This document shows, piece by piece, positions 35,309 through 43,736 of a DNA stretch of 64,000 nt; positions within the stretch are counted from its first letter, which is position 1, and the number at the start of each line of letters is the position of its first letter. A model generated the notes under the pieces. That model was not told the origin of the DNA. It searched no databases and saw nothing but the letters and a program-made list of their open reading frames with translations. This stretch comes from JAFDZO01 sp044226845 (GTDB taxonomy: Bacteria > Bacteroidota > Ignavibacteria > Tepidaquicellales > Tepidaquicellaceae). Both the position numbers and the translations under genes were made by a program. The stretch lies in assembly GCA_044226845.1 (NCBI GenBank), contig JBGAGG010000010.1:62001-126000 (forward strand), written 5' to 3'.

Positions 35309-36415
35309 ATGGATACAAATACTAACAATAATAAGACCGTTGTAGTTGCAATGAGCGGCGGAGTCGATTCTTCCGTAGCAGCCGCACTATTAAAAGATGA
35401 GGGTTATAATTTAATAGGCATTACTATGAAAACCTGGGGATTCGATGACATCCCCGAAAAAGATTCCGGATGCTGCTCGCTTGAAACTATTTATTCGGCA
35501 AAGAACGTTGCCTATAACTTAGGCTTTGAACATTATACTCTTGATTTCACAGAAAAGTTCAATGATACTGTAATTGAAAATTTTATATCAGAGTATATTA
35601 AAGGACATACTCCGAATCCCTGCGTACTTTGCAATAAAACAATTAAATGGGGAGCCCTTCTTGAAAAGGCAGAATCACTCGGCGCTGATTATATTGCTAC
35701 CGGGCATTACGCTAAGATCATTCACAATGAGCAAACCGGAAGATATAATATCGGAGTTTCAGAGGACAGAAAAAAAGATCAGTCCTATGCATTATGGAGA
35801 GTTTCTCAGCATGCTCTGAGCAAAACTATTTTTCCTATCGGTAAATATGAAAAGACAAAGATACGTGAAATTGCAGCGGGCATGAATTTAAAATCTGCCA
35901 ACACCCCTGACTCACAGGAAATTTGTTTTGTACCTGATGATGATTACAGAAAGTTAATCGAAATCCGTATGCCTGATTTTGTTAAGAACATCAATCACGG
36001 AGATATTGTTTACAAGGATAAAAAAGTCGGCAGCCATTCAGGATATATAAATTATACTATTGGGCAAAGACGCGGATTAAATCTTGCGCTCGGCCATCCT
36101 ATTTATGTAACAAAGATTGACGCAGAAAACAATGTTATAGTTGTTGATGATGTTGACGGACTGAATAACACGGCTTTTATGACGAATGAAATAAATTTAA
36201 TGACAATTGATAAACTAACAGTGCCGACAAAGGCATTAGTGAAAATCCGGTATAAAGATAAAGGCAGCATGGCAACGTTGTATCAGGAAAATGACGGCGA
36301 GATAAAGATAATTTTTGATGAGCAACAAAAAGCAATTACTCCCGGGCAGTCAGCTGTATTTTACGACGGAGATAACGTCCTCGGCGGCGGCATAATTCAG
36401 AATATTTTATACTAA
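35309..36415 (+). CDS. mnmA: tRNA-specific 2-thiouridylase MnmA
   Basis: 368 aa. PP-loop ATP site in VVVAMSGGVDSSVAAALLK (residues 11-29), catalytic Cys in TPNPCVLCNKTIKWG and second Cys in SQEICFVPDDDY, and the tRNA-binding block GQRRGLNLALGHPIYV. MnmA makes 2-thiouridine at position 34 of tRNA-Lys/Glu/Gln with sulfur from the Tus/IscS chain. Complete. The REP-like hairpin block begins 11 bases after the stop. Confidence 0.96.
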   Translation: MDTNTNNNKTVVVAMSGGVDSSVAAALLKDEGYNLIGITMKTWGFDDIPEKDSGCCSLETIYSAKNVAYNLGFEHYTLDFTEKFNDTVIENFISEYIKGHTPNPCVLCNKTIKWGALLEKAESLGADYIATGHYAKIIHNEQTGRYNIGVSEDRKKDQSYALWRVSQHALSKTIFPIGKYEKTKIREIAAGMNLKSANTPDSQEICFVPDDDYRKLIEIRMPDFVKNINHGDIVYKDKKVGSHSGYINYTIGQRRGLNLALGHPIYVTKIDAENNVIVVDDVDGLNNTAFMTNEINLMTIDKLTVPTKALVKIRYKDKGSMATLYQENDGEIKIIFDEQQKAITPGQSAVFYDGDNVLGGGIIQNILY

Positions 36416-36425
36416 TTCTAACCCT

Positions 36426-36505
36426 CATTCCCAACTGCCTGTCCCGCACTTGATGCGGGATCCTCGTTGGGAATGTTTGCGTTACGAACGAGGACGTTCG
36501 TAACG
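36426..36505. repeat. REP-like hairpin block upstream of pta
   Basis: Two nested or adjacent hairpins. First: CATTCCCAAC (36426-36435) with GTTGGGAATG (36466-36475), enclosing TCCCGCA-CTTGA-TGCGGGA (36442-36460). Second: CGTTACGAACG (36480-36490) with CGTTCGTAACG (36495-36505), an 11-bp perfect stem. The inner GCATCAAGTGCGGG word recurs at 39985-40000 and inverted near 43611-43629, so it is a dispersed element. Longer frames upstream of pta run through this block and are not coding. Confidence 0.7.
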
Positions 36506-36517
36506 AGAAGAGGAAAA

Positions 36518-37483
36518 ATGGATTTATACAAACAACTCGAATCAAAAGCCAAGAAAGAAAAGCGGACAATTATTTTTCCTGAATCATACGATGCGCGTGT
36601 ACTCGATGCAGTGAAATATATTCTGCAGAAGAAACTCGCCAATGTAATTCTAATCCGCACGGACGAAAAAATTAAAATAGAAGACAACCAGCATCTCGAT
36701 ATTATCGACTTAGATTTTTATAAACAATACCTGCAGGGATACTACGGCTCGCGCAAGCTTAAACAAAAAGATATTACAATAGAGCAGGCAGAGAAGGAAT
36801 TGAACTCCCCTCTTGCATTTGCCAATATCTTATTAAAGAATAATTTTGCCGACGGCATTATTGCAGGAAGTGTTTATACAACTACAGATGTTTTACGAAA
36901 TGCTATCCGCATCATCGGACTTAAAGAGAATAACAAAACAGTTTCATCATTTTTTCTGTTTACATTTCCTAAGGATAGTATTCACAGGAACAGAATTCTT
37001 GCCTATGCCGATTGCGGCGTGCTGCCGAATCCCACAGCCGAGCAGCTTTCAGATATTGCAATACAGACATCTGAAAATTACGAAAAGCTAACTGGTATTA
37101 CTGCTAGAACTGCATTTTTATCTTTCTCGACTAAAGGAAGCGCGAAAGATGATTCTTTAAATAAAGTTGTTGAAGCATTTAACATTACCAGAGAACGAAG
37201 ACCTGATTTGATTTGTGACGGCGAACTACAGTTTGATGCAGCATTCGTTCCGAACGTTGCAAAGAGAAAAAACTCTGACGGAGCAATACAAGGCGATGCA
37301 AATGTTTTTATCTTCCCTGATTTAAACTCGGGCAATATTGCATATAAAATTACTGAACGTCTAGCAGGCGCATCTGCAACAGGACCAATTGTTCAGGGAC
37401 TTGCAAAACCCGTAATGGATTTATCACGCGGCTGCAATGCCGATGATATTATTAATATGACAAGAATCATAACAAACTTTTAA
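36518..37483 (+). CDS. pta: Phosphate acetyltransferase
   Basis: 321 aa with the start at 36518, which follows GAGAAGAGG (a ribosome site) by 5 bases; a longer frame from 36467 only reads through the hairpin block. Family blocks: RTIIFPESYDARVLDAV at the start, ILLKNNFADGIIAGSVYTTTD, FLSFSTKGSAKDDSLNKV and NVFIFPDLNSGNIAYKI, ending in QGLAKPVMDLSRGC. Pta makes acetyl-phosphate from acetyl-CoA. ackA is not in the window. Rhodanese gene follows by 12 bases. Confidence 0.94.
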   Translation: MDLYKQLESKAKKEKRTIIFPESYDARVLDAVKYILQKKLANVILIRTDEKIKIEDNQHLDIIDLDFYKQYLQGYYGSRKLKQKDITIEQAEKELNSPLAFANILLKNNFADGIIAGSVYTTTDVLRNAIRIIGLKENNKTVSSFFLFTFPKDSIHRNRILAYADCGVLPNPTAEQLSDIAIQTSENYEKLTGITARTAFLSFSTKGSAKDDSLNKVVEAFNITRERRPDLICDGELQFDAAFVPNVAKRKNSDGAIQGDANVFIFPDLNSGNIAYKITERLAGASATGPIVQGLAKPVMDLSRGCNADDIINMTRIITNF

Positions 37484-37495
37484 CTCATAAATTAT

Positions 37496-37849
37496 ATGAC
37501 TTTTCACGAACTCTGCGCAGAAATAAAAAAGGAAGTTAAAGAATGCACAATCGATGACGTTAAAAAAATGCATTCTGCCAATGAAGATTTTGTACTCGTC
37601 GATACTCGCGAAGAAAGCGAATTTGCCAATGGTAAAATAAAAGGCGCGATTCACATCGGCAAAGGAATTATCGAACGCGATATACATCTTCACGTTCCCG
37701 ATAAAAACAAAAAGATTGTGTTGTATTGCGGCGGAGGTTACCGGTCAGCACTTGCAGCACACAACTTACAGAAGATGGGATACACAAATGTCATTTCAAT
37801 GGACGGCGGCTGGAGAGGCTGGAACGAATCAATGGGTGAAATAGAATAA
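37496..37849 (+). CDS. Rhodanese-like domain protein
   Basis: 117 aa, one rhodanese domain. The active-site loop is LYCGGGYRSALAA with Cys78; the N-terminal VLVDTREESEFANGKIKGAIHIGKG block is standard. Small rhodaneses move sulfane sulfur; no partner is obvious next door, though mnmA two genes away needs a sulfur source. The stop abuts a convergent membrane-protein gene, one base apart. Confidence 0.92.
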   Translation: MTFHELCAEIKKEVKECTIDDVKKMHSANEDFVLVDTREESEFANGKIKGAIHIGKGIIERDIHLHVPDKNKKIVLYCGGGYRSALAAHNLQKMGYTNVISMDGGWRGWNESMGEIE

Positions 37850-38242
37850 CTATTTTTTCCTGGGAGTTTTCTTTTCATCTTTTTCATCATCTGCATCTTC
37901 AGCATCATCTGCCAAATGAAAACGATGCAGCTCTCTATGCCAGAACGGAGATATAAGCAATGTTACTCCGGAGAGAAATGCTACACCGCTGAATATTGCA
38001 TATAGCCCTGCAAATATTTTTACGGCTGAGTTATCCATTTGCTTTACAGGTCCCATTCCGCCAAGTATCATACACGCTTCTGTAAAAGAATCTACCCATG
38101 TAAATCCGCCTAATACATGATACCCTAACATTCCTATACCAAGCGCTCCACATAATAGCAGCATAAACCACTTTACATTTGTAAAAACCCGGCTCTTGAA
38201 TTTAGCCTTTGAAATTAATTTTTGATTTTTATTTTCGTACAT
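37850..38242 (-). CDS. Small membrane protein, two or three helices
   Basis: 130 aa. Helix 1 is WFMLLLCGALGIGMLGYHVL; a short re-entrant-like stretch FTEACMILGGMGPV lies between, then helix 2 FAGLYAIFSGVAFLSGVTLL followed by the cytoplasmic tail HRFHLADDAEDADDEKDEKK. The two-helix-plus-pore-like layout resembles small potassium-channel-type proteins, but no TVGYG-like filter is present, so the function is left open. Convergent with the rhodanese gene. Confidence 0.72.
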   Translation of the reverse strand: MYENKNQKLISKAKFKSRVFTNVKWFMLLLCGALGIGMLGYHVLGGFTWVDSFTEACMILGGMGPVKQMDNSAVKIFAGLYAIFSGVAFLSGVTLLISPFWHRELHRFHLADDAEDADDEKDEKKTPRKK

Positions 38243-38298
38243 TTTTGTCTATTATTGTTCAACTAACATAAACCCCTCAAATAAAATACCCAAAATAT

Positions 38299-38940
38299 AT
38301 GAAATTTAATTTGCAATTTTTTAGAATGAAAGCAGTGCTCAGAACTCTTGTTCTCCTTACTGCCTTAGGAACGTTTGCTACTATGAATTTCGGCTGCACG
38401 GCCGTAGATACACTCACAAATTTAAAACGCCTTCAGTTCAAGCTCGGCTCAGTCAATAATTTTCAGGCTGCCGGTGTGAACCTTGCTAATCTTTCAAGCT
38501 TCAGCCAGATTGGAATTTTAGATATCGCAAACCTTACTGCAAATATTTCTCAGGGAAGATTGCCTATAGGATTCACTCTGAACCTCCTTGCAAAAAATCC
38601 TAACACTGCAGGAGGCTCCGCAAATTCATCTTCACTTCTTTCAAGAATGGAATGGAATCTTTACATAGATGATACACCGACTATCAACGGCGTAATGAAT
38701 AACATTACCGTACCCGGCGTCGGGCAGGAAACAACTATCCCTATGGCAATCAGCATGGATTTACTTCAATATATCAAAGGACAAGGCATCGAAAGCTTGG
38801 TTAACCTTGCACTTGCTATCGGAGGAAGAAACGGAAGCTCTTCACGACTTTCATTAAGAGCAAGACCTACTATGGAAGTTTTCGGTATCCCTATTACATC
38901 ACCTGAAATCACTATCGTAAGCCATACGTTCTCAAACTGA
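38299..38940 (+). CDS. Lipoprotein with LEA14/WHy-like domain
   Basis: 213 aa. MKAVLRTLVLLTALGTFATMNFGC gives a lipobox Cys near residue 33 if the first ATG is used; the second Met (38326) gives a more normal signal length and may be the true start. The domain starts KRLQFKLGSVNNF and has IGFTLNLLAKNPNTAGGS, the LEA-2-type strand pair, then PTINGVMNNITVPGVG and MEVFGIPITSPEITIV. Function unknown; likely envelope. A bidirectional terminator follows at 38970. Confidence 0.75.
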   Translation: MKFNLQFFRMKAVLRTLVLLTALGTFATMNFGCTAVDTLTNLKRLQFKLGSVNNFQAAGVNLANLSSFSQIGILDIANLTANISQGRLPIGFTLNLLAKNPNTAGGSANSSSLLSRMEWNLYIDDTPTINGVMNNITVPGVGQETTIPMAISMDLLQYIKGQGIESLVNLALAIGGRNGSSSRLSLRARPTMEVFGIPITSPEITIVSHTFSN

Positions 38941-38969
38941 TTTTTACCCATACAACCTATACAAACAAA

Positions 38970-38991
38970 GAACCCCGCAATAGCGGGGTTC
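38970..38991. terminator. Bidirectional intrinsic terminator
   Basis: GAACCCCGC-AATA-GCGGGGTTC, a 9-bp perfect stem with a four-base loop, A-rich on the left and T-rich on the right, placed between the stop of the LEA14-like lipoprotein gene and the stop of the MlaF gene. It should serve both strands. Confidence 0.85.
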
Positions 38992-39019
38992 TATTTTTAT
39001 ACTAAACTCATCACAGCTA

Positions 39020-39820
39020 TTACTTCTTAACTTCAAGCTTCTCAGTCTTCTCTTTCTCTACTTCTTCTATTCTGTCCAGCGCTTCATGGGCTTCTTTATC
39101 CGTACGGGCTAAGAACTCGCGTATGATAGGGTCCTTAGTCTCCACAAGCTCCTTCGGAGTTCCGAAGAAATACGTCTTGCCCTCATGCATCATGGCAACG
39201 TTATCGGCAACATCATATACGCTGAATATATCATGTGTTACCACTATAGATGTAATGTTCAGCTTACCCGAGAGCTCCTTAATCAGGTCGTCTATCTGGT
39301 CGCTCATTACAGGGTCAAGACCCGTAGTCGGCTCATCGTACAAAATGTATTTCGGATTCGTGCTTATGGCGCGGGCAAGCGATACACGCTTTTTCATTCC
39401 GCCGGAGAGGTCCGAGGGCTTCATTCTTTCAATGCCCGGCAGTCCTACCATCTCAAGCTTTTCAGCTACAATCTTTGCCGTCTCTTTATCCGATAACCTG
39501 TCATTTTCTTTCAGAGCAAGGCCGACGTTCTGCCCGACGTCCATTGAGTCAAAGAGCGCCGCTCCCTGAAACAAAAATCCTATATCCTTTCTCATTGCAT
39601 AGAGGTCTTTTTCCTTCATTGCATTCATGCTCTTGCCTTCGAAAATTATGTCCCCCGAATCCGGTCTTAGCAGGCCGACGATATGCTTCAGCATAACCGA
39701 TTTTCCGCAGCCGCTTCGTCCGATAATTACCAGCGTCTTCCCCGATTCTATATCCATATCCACGCCTCTCAAAACCTGCTTGGAACCAAAACTTTTTGTG
39801 ATATTTTTTATTTCAATCAT
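39020..39820 (-). CDS. mlaF: MlaF-like ABC transporter ATP-binding protein
   Basis: 266 aa from the second Met (MIEIKNITKSFG); a first ATG at 39829 adds three residues. Walker A GRSGCGKS, Q-loop GFLFQGAALFDSMDV, signature LSGGMKKRVSLARA, Walker B ILYDEPTTGLDP. The GAALFDS and MxVxxNVxxAL pattern marks the Mla/retrograde phospholipid family. MlaF normally pairs with permease MlaE and MCE-domain MlaD; neither is found in this window, and the region upstream is repeat DNA. The C-terminal 20 residues are Glu/Lys-rich. Confidence 0.9.
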   Translation of the reverse strand: MIEIKNITKSFGSKQVLRGVDMDIESGKTLVIIGRSGCGKSVMLKHIVGLLRPDSGDIIFEGKSMNAMKEKDLYAMRKDIGFLFQGAALFDSMDVGQNVGLALKENDRLSDKETAKIVAEKLEMVGLPGIERMKPSDLSGGMKKRVSLARAISTNPKYILYDEPTTGLDPVMSDQIDDLIKELSGKLNITSIVVTHDIFSVYDVADNVAMMHEGKTYFFGTPKELVETKDPIIREFLARTDKEAHEALDRIEEVEKEKTEKLEVKK

Positions 39821-39877
39821 AGCTTGCAAAATAGCAAAAACTCACCGCACAATATAGGAAGAAAATTTTTATGCATT

Positions 39878-40242
39878 TGGTCGGGTTTTGGTCGGATTCC
39901 TGTATTGTTTTTTCAACACCCACAAATTTTCTTTTTGAATTTGGTCGGGTTTTGGTCGTATTTTCTCTCCTTGTTATTCCCGCCCCGCATCAAGTGCGGG
40001 ATAAACTCCAGCGGAATCCAATCATAATTCATAATTTATAATTCATAATTAAAAAGTCGGATTTTGGTCGGATTCCTGTATTGTTTTTACAACACCGATA
40101 GTTTTAATTTTAAAAAAAGTCGGAAAAAAGTCGGATTCTGTTCAATTTCAAATTTTAAGATCTCATAAAAGAACGGTGTATACATTTGAAATCTGACATT
40201 TGAAATTTGAAATTCAAATTTTGTCGGCTTTTGGTCGGGTTA
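39878..40242. repeat. GTCGG dispersed repeat, copies C to E
   Basis: Copy C (39878-39965) has GTCGGGTTTTGGTCGG, then CCTGTATTGTTTTTTCAAC and a final GGTCGGGTTTTGGTCG. Copy D (40051-40139) has GTCGGATTTTGGTCGG, CTGTATTGTTTTTACAACAC and a closing AAAAGTCGGAAAAAAGTCGG. Copy E (40222-40242) is only a GTCGG pair. Between C and D lies a CCCGCATCAAGTGCGGG element at 39984-40000. Nothing else is seen up to 40402. Confidence 0.75.
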
Positions 40243-40402
40243 TTATGTAAAGTTGATTTCCTTCTTCTCTGTCAATACACTAATCTCAATATATGAAGAA
40301 TAAATCTATTTTGAAAGAAGATGTTCCCTATTCGTACTAATAGGTTGAAATATAAATATTGGTCTTGACGAGTGGCAATTATTTTGAAATTTACGGATAT
40401 GT

Positions 40403-40425
40403 CCCCCTCCTTAACAAGGAGGGGG
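40403..40425. repeat. CCCCTCC palindrome (repeat family)
   Basis: CCCCCTCCTT (40403-40412) and AAGGAGGGGG (40416-40425) form a 10-bp perfect stem with an AAC loop. Related words occur at 40517-40537 (followed by a degenerate GTCCCGCTTTAGCGGGAG stem), at 42975-43006 and at 43504-43527. The stretch 40426-40641 holds no gene; two short frames there are shadows of the repeats. Confidence 0.65.
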
Positions 40426-40641
40426 CACAGCCTAATGGATTTTCTAAAAGTTATAATCATTAAATGAGATTACACAAGAGTTATACTTTATAAGCGAAAC
40501 CAAACATTAAACCACCCCTAACCCCTCCTTGGTAAGCTCTCTGTTATCAAGTCCCGCTTTAGCGGGAGGGAGGGAAAGCCTCAGAAATTTCACGTTTAAT
40601 TTTTGCTTATACTTCCCCATACCCCTACCCCATAACAAAAA

Positions 40642-40672
40642 AGCCCCACCCCGCTTATCGCAGAATGGAGCT
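40642..40672 (-). terminator. Intrinsic terminator of the T9SS propeller gene
   Basis: AGCCCCACCCCGC (40642-40654), loop TTATC, GCAGAATGGAGCT (40660-40672); 12 or more pairs on the minus-strand RNA, several of them U-G wobbles, with a U-run from the A's at 40636-40642. It stands about 50 bases past the stop of the 40724 gene. Confidence 0.75.
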
Positions 40673-40723
40673 TATGGTAATTACATAATCCCTATTTATT
40701 TCAGGAATCTTAAAAATAAAAAA

Positions 40724-42520
40724 TTATTTCAGGAGAATCATTTTTTTTGTTGATTCGAATTTGTTGTTTCCGCCATCTGCCATGATGGTATAAAAATATG
40801 TTCCGCTTGATAAAGCAGAAGCATTAAACTGAACTGTATAAAATCCTGCTGCCTGAGTATTGTTAACTATGTTTGCAACCTGCTTGCCTGACATATCATA
40901 TAGCATTATAGAAACTTTGCTATCGAAAGGAAGCTCATAATTTATTTTAGTTGAAGGATTGAACGGGTTCGGATAATTCTGTGAAAGACTGAACTTGCCC
41001 GGAACTCCGATAATTACTTCACTTGATAAATCGTAATATTTGTAGTTACCGTTGTAATCAATTTGTTTTAATCTGTAAGTATATATGCCGGCATTAAGTC
41101 CTGCATCATTATAAGAATAAGATTGTGATTGATTTGAATTTCCTTTACCGCTCACAAATCCGATTTTATGCCATGAGCTTCCAATAGAATTTCTTTCAAT
41201 ATCATATCCGCTGTTATTTTCTTCCATTACAGTTATCCAGGTCAATGTTACATTTTGATTGCTTATTGATGAAGTGAAAGAAGTCAGTTCAACAGGAAGC
41301 AAGACATCCTGCCATTGGGCAATATAATTTGAAGGAATACTTCCATCTGCTACAGTAAAAAGTCCGCCTGCATAAAGGTAATCGGCAATACTAATTATGC
41401 AGCGTACTGATGAATTTAACCCGTTACCAAGTGATGAAAACTGCGCGCCGTCCCATTTTGCAATTCGGTTTGCAAAAACATCATTACCGGTAGAGAAATC
41501 ACCGCCGACATATAAATCATTTCCTACAATGTTAACACTGTAAACTGTAGCATCCATTCCTGTTCCAAGTATGGACCAGGTATTACCGTTCCATCTTGCA
41601 ATACGGTTCGCTAAGTTTCCTCCTGCTGTTACAAAATCTCCTCCTGCATATACATCTGTACCATTTCCTGCGAGAGAATATACAGTTCCATCAGTTCCAC
41701 TGCTAAGACTTGTCCATGTTGTTCCGCTCCATTTGGCTATGTAATTCGCAGAGCTTCCGCCTACTATTGTAAAACTTCCTCCAATGTATAAAGTGGTGTC
41801 AATCGCAACAAGCGCATAAACTGTGTTATTCGCTCCTGCTCCAAGAAATGACCATGCAACGCCATTCCATTTTGCAACGCGGTTTGCAGAAACTCCGCCT
41901 GCAGTTACAAAGTCTCCACCTGCATATAGATCAGTTCCTGATGATGTAAGCGCATATACACCAGCATCCATTCCGGAACTAAGCGCTGACCATGACGTTC
42001 CATTCCATCTTGCAACGCGGTTTGCAGAGATTCCACCTGCAGTTGTGAAATCTCCACCGGCATATAAATTTGTACCAATTGATGTTAGAGAGCGGACAGA
42101 AGCATTCATACCTGTTCCAAGAGCAGACCAAACGGCACCGTCCCATTTTGCTATGTAGTTTACAGAGACATTACCTGCAAATTTGAAAGAACCCCCTACG
42201 TATAAATCTGTGCCTATAACTGCAAAAGTATAAACTGCGCTATCCATTCCCTGGGAACTGAAAGTTGTCTGCCATGCAGCAACCATATCTTTATTACTCG
42301 AAAAAAAGCGCGGTTCGCCTGAATTGGTATATTCCAGTCTATAAGCTTCATTGGTATAACCGCTGTTAACTACAGACTTAACCCCTGTATTAACGGGACC
42401 GTCTTCGTTAAGGATTGTTGAGATTGATGGCTGGGAATTAAGCTCCCCGCCAAATGCAGGAGAGAAAAAAGGAAGTGATAACAAAAACAGAATAAAAATT
42501 CTGAAGATTAATATTTTCAT
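40724..42520 (-). CDS. T9SS-sorted secreted beta-propeller protein
   Basis: 598 aa with the start at 42520 (MKILIFRIFILFLLSLPFF signal peptide); an earlier in-frame ATG at 42592 would prepend 24 basic residues and is unlikely. From about residue 75 to 385 there are about seven repeats of ~43-48 residues with the core AGGDF-T-AGG--AN-VA-WNG--WS-LG-GM. The last ~80 residues are the type A T9SS domain, QNYPNPFNPSTKINYE to KKMILLK, preceded by a fibronectin-like section (LPVELTSFTSS). Function unknown. A terminator follows. Confidence 0.87.
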   Translation of the reverse strand: MKILIFRIFILFLLSLPFFSPAFGGELNSQPSISTILNEDGPVNTGVKSVVNSGYTNEAYRLEYTNSGEPRFFSSNKDMVAAWQTTFSSQGMDSAVYTFAVIGTDLYVGGSFKFAGNVSVNYIAKWDGAVWSALGTGMNASVRSLTSIGTNLYAGGDFTTAGGISANRVARWNGTSWSALSSGMDAGVYALTSSGTDLYAGGDFVTAGGVSANRVAKWNGVAWSFLGAGANNTVYALVAIDTTLYIGGSFTIVGGSSANYIAKWSGTTWTSLSSGTDGTVYSLAGNGTDVYAGGDFVTAGGNLANRIARWNGNTWSILGTGMDATVYSVNIVGNDLYVGGDFSTGNDVFANRIAKWDGAQFSSLGNGLNSSVRCIISIADYLYAGGLFTVADGSIPSNYIAQWQDVLLPVELTSFTSSISNQNVTLTWITVMEENNSGYDIERNSIGSSWHKIGFVSGKGNSNQSQSYSYNDAGLNAGIYTYRLKQIDYNGNYKYYDLSSEVIIGVPGKFSLSQNYPNPFNPSTKINYELPFDSKVSIMLYDMSGKQVANIVNNTQAAGFYTVQFNASALSSGTYFYTIMADGGNNKFESTKKMILLK

Positions 42521-43204
42521 AAGAAATTTTTTTTGGTTTAAGGGTAATTTTTTTATTGTTTTGTGAACTACTTTACCTCTACCTTCAAGCAAAAAGAAAT
42601 CTCGCGAAAATCCCGATCCGGTGGTACCTATCTGATATAAGAGAATGTTAAGTTTTTTAAATTGTGAAAATTCTGGGTAATTTTATTATTTAAAACTATA
42701 AATTAAAAGAACAAATAATACGTAAGTAAAAGTAGTTACGTATTAGTGTAAATTAAAGCTATTCAATTTAAAAATATATCGGGCAATGGAATGATTAGAG
42801 GTCTAATCCATTCAGATTAGAAATCACAACATCATTAAGTCTAATCAGAATTATTGTTAAAAACACAGTGTAGAAACTATCTGAGTAAAGTGAATCCCGA
42901 AAAATAACTCCCTACTGAATGTGCAGAAAAGAGTGAGTGCACTTCCTCTTTTATCAAAACTAATGAACATTAAAACCCCTCTAACTCCCCCTTGGTAAGA
43001 GGGAGGATAGTTTATATCTTCCCCGTTCTGATTTTGTACGTAGATAGATTTCCATACTGAAGGGAGGACGATGTAGAATTCCCAAATTAAAATTATTTTG
43101 TAAGTTAACGAATTTGTTCCCCTACAAACAAAGGAGTGGAACAACCTCATAAATCTTCAAAGTTTTAATTATTAAATGTTATAAATCTCTCCCCAAAATA
43201 AAAA

Positions 43205-43235
43205 AACTCCATCCTGCTTTACGCAGAATGGAGTT
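43205..43235 (-). terminator. Strong minus-strand terminator with no gene upstream
   Basis: AACTCCATCCTGC (43205-43217), loop TTTAC, GCAGAATGGAGTT (43223-43235): 13 pairs with one G-U. Plus-strand A's at 43199-43204 give the U-run on the minus strand. It shares GCAGAATGGAG with the terminator at 40642 and lies over 300 bases past the previous terminator, so it may end an unrecognised transcript. Confidence 0.75.
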
Positions 43236-43281
43236 GAGTGCCACTCCCCTCTTTTGCGGGAAAAAATTTCAGAGGAAAGTT

Positions 43282-43324
43282 AATCAGTACTTCGCCGGGG
43301 TAACTATAAGTTCCCGTACTGATT
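43282..43324. other. Extended hairpin of unknown role
   Basis: AATCAGTAC (43282-43290) is a perfect 9-bp inverted repeat of GTACTGATT (43316-43324). Inside, GGGGTAACT and AGTTCCC (43297-43314) can pair as a second stem of about seven pairs. Upstream of the terminator at 43205 on the minus strand, in a segment without a gene. Confidence 0.55.
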
Positions 43325-43546
43325 GCCAGGGTGAAATCCGCTGTTCAATATATCTTACCTAAATTGAATCAGGAATTTTACTACTATATAAAATACAATT
43401 CTTAATTTATTTATACAAACTCGATAAGTAAGAATCTTTATGTATATGAACGATTTTAATTTTAAGTTGTGAGGATAAAAGTGAAATAGTTAACCACTCC
43501 CTGTCCCCCTCCTTAACAAACAGGGGGAATCATGCGGACATAAAAA

Positions 43547-43576
43547 AACTCCATCCGAACTGAATCGAATGGAGTT
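43547..43576 (-). terminator. Second minus-strand terminator
   Basis: AACTCCATCCGA (43547-43558) with TCGAATGGAGTT (43565-43576), loop ACTGAA, and an A-run at 43542-43548 that is a U-run on the minus strand. It lies some 80 bases past the helicase terminator and resembles the stem at 43205. Confidence 0.75.
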
Positions 43577-43657
43577 TATAATTTATGATTAGATCCACGC
43601 CGGAGTTTATCCAGCACTTGTTGCGGGGCGGGGATGACAACAATACATAAAAAAAAA

Positions 43658-43683
43658 CGTTCCAACGCCGGAGCATTGGAACG
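43658..43683 (-). terminator. Intrinsic terminator of the DEAD-box helicase gene
   Basis: CGTTCCAA (43658-43665) with TTGGAACG (43676-43683), loop CGCCGGAGCA, plus-strand A-run at 43649-43657. On the minus strand this gives a stem plus an eight-base U-run about 55 bases after the helicase stop. Confidence 0.85.
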
Positions 43684-43736
43684 AGTTATATTAGAATTAT
43701 TAATTACTAATTATTAGTTACTAATTGAGCGAAGCG

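Larger units (their letters stand above)
42521..43736. other. Repeat-rich intergenic region
   Basis: About 1.2 kb with no credible gene. Seen in it: palindrome AATACGTAA/TTACGTATT (42717-42744), 7-2-7 palindrome GATTAGAGGTCTAATC (42793-42808) with two more GATTAGA words in the next 40 bases, a CCCCTCTAACTCCCCC word at 42975-42990, an extended hairpin (43282-43324), three minus-strand terminators, and an inverted copy of the GCGGGGCGGGGAT element near 43622-43635. A 97-residue frame on the minus strand runs through these repeats and is not thought coding. Confidence 0.8.

Noticed and set aside
36467..36517. Extra 17 codons before pta
   Set aside because: They lie in the hairpin block; ATG 36518 has a proper ribosome site.
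37850..38242. Potassium channel assignment for the small membrane protein
   Set aside because: Two helices with a loop between, but no selectivity-filter sequence.
39878..40242. GTCGG repeats as a CRISPR array
   Set aside because: Spacers are not of regular length and unit order and hairpin core differ from CRISPR repeats; no cas gene is present.
40272..40460. 62-residue minus-strand frame
   Set aside because: It reads through the CCCCTCC palindrome (LCPLLVKEGD) and lacks protein-like features.
40529..40753. 74-residue plus-strand frame overlapping the propeller gene end
   Set aside because: Runs through repeats and a terminator and overlaps a well-supported gene.
42857..43150. 97-residue minus-strand frame in the repeat region
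   Set aside because: It is built from repeat words (for example YPPSYQGGVRGV), has no ribosome site and ends in unrelated DNA.
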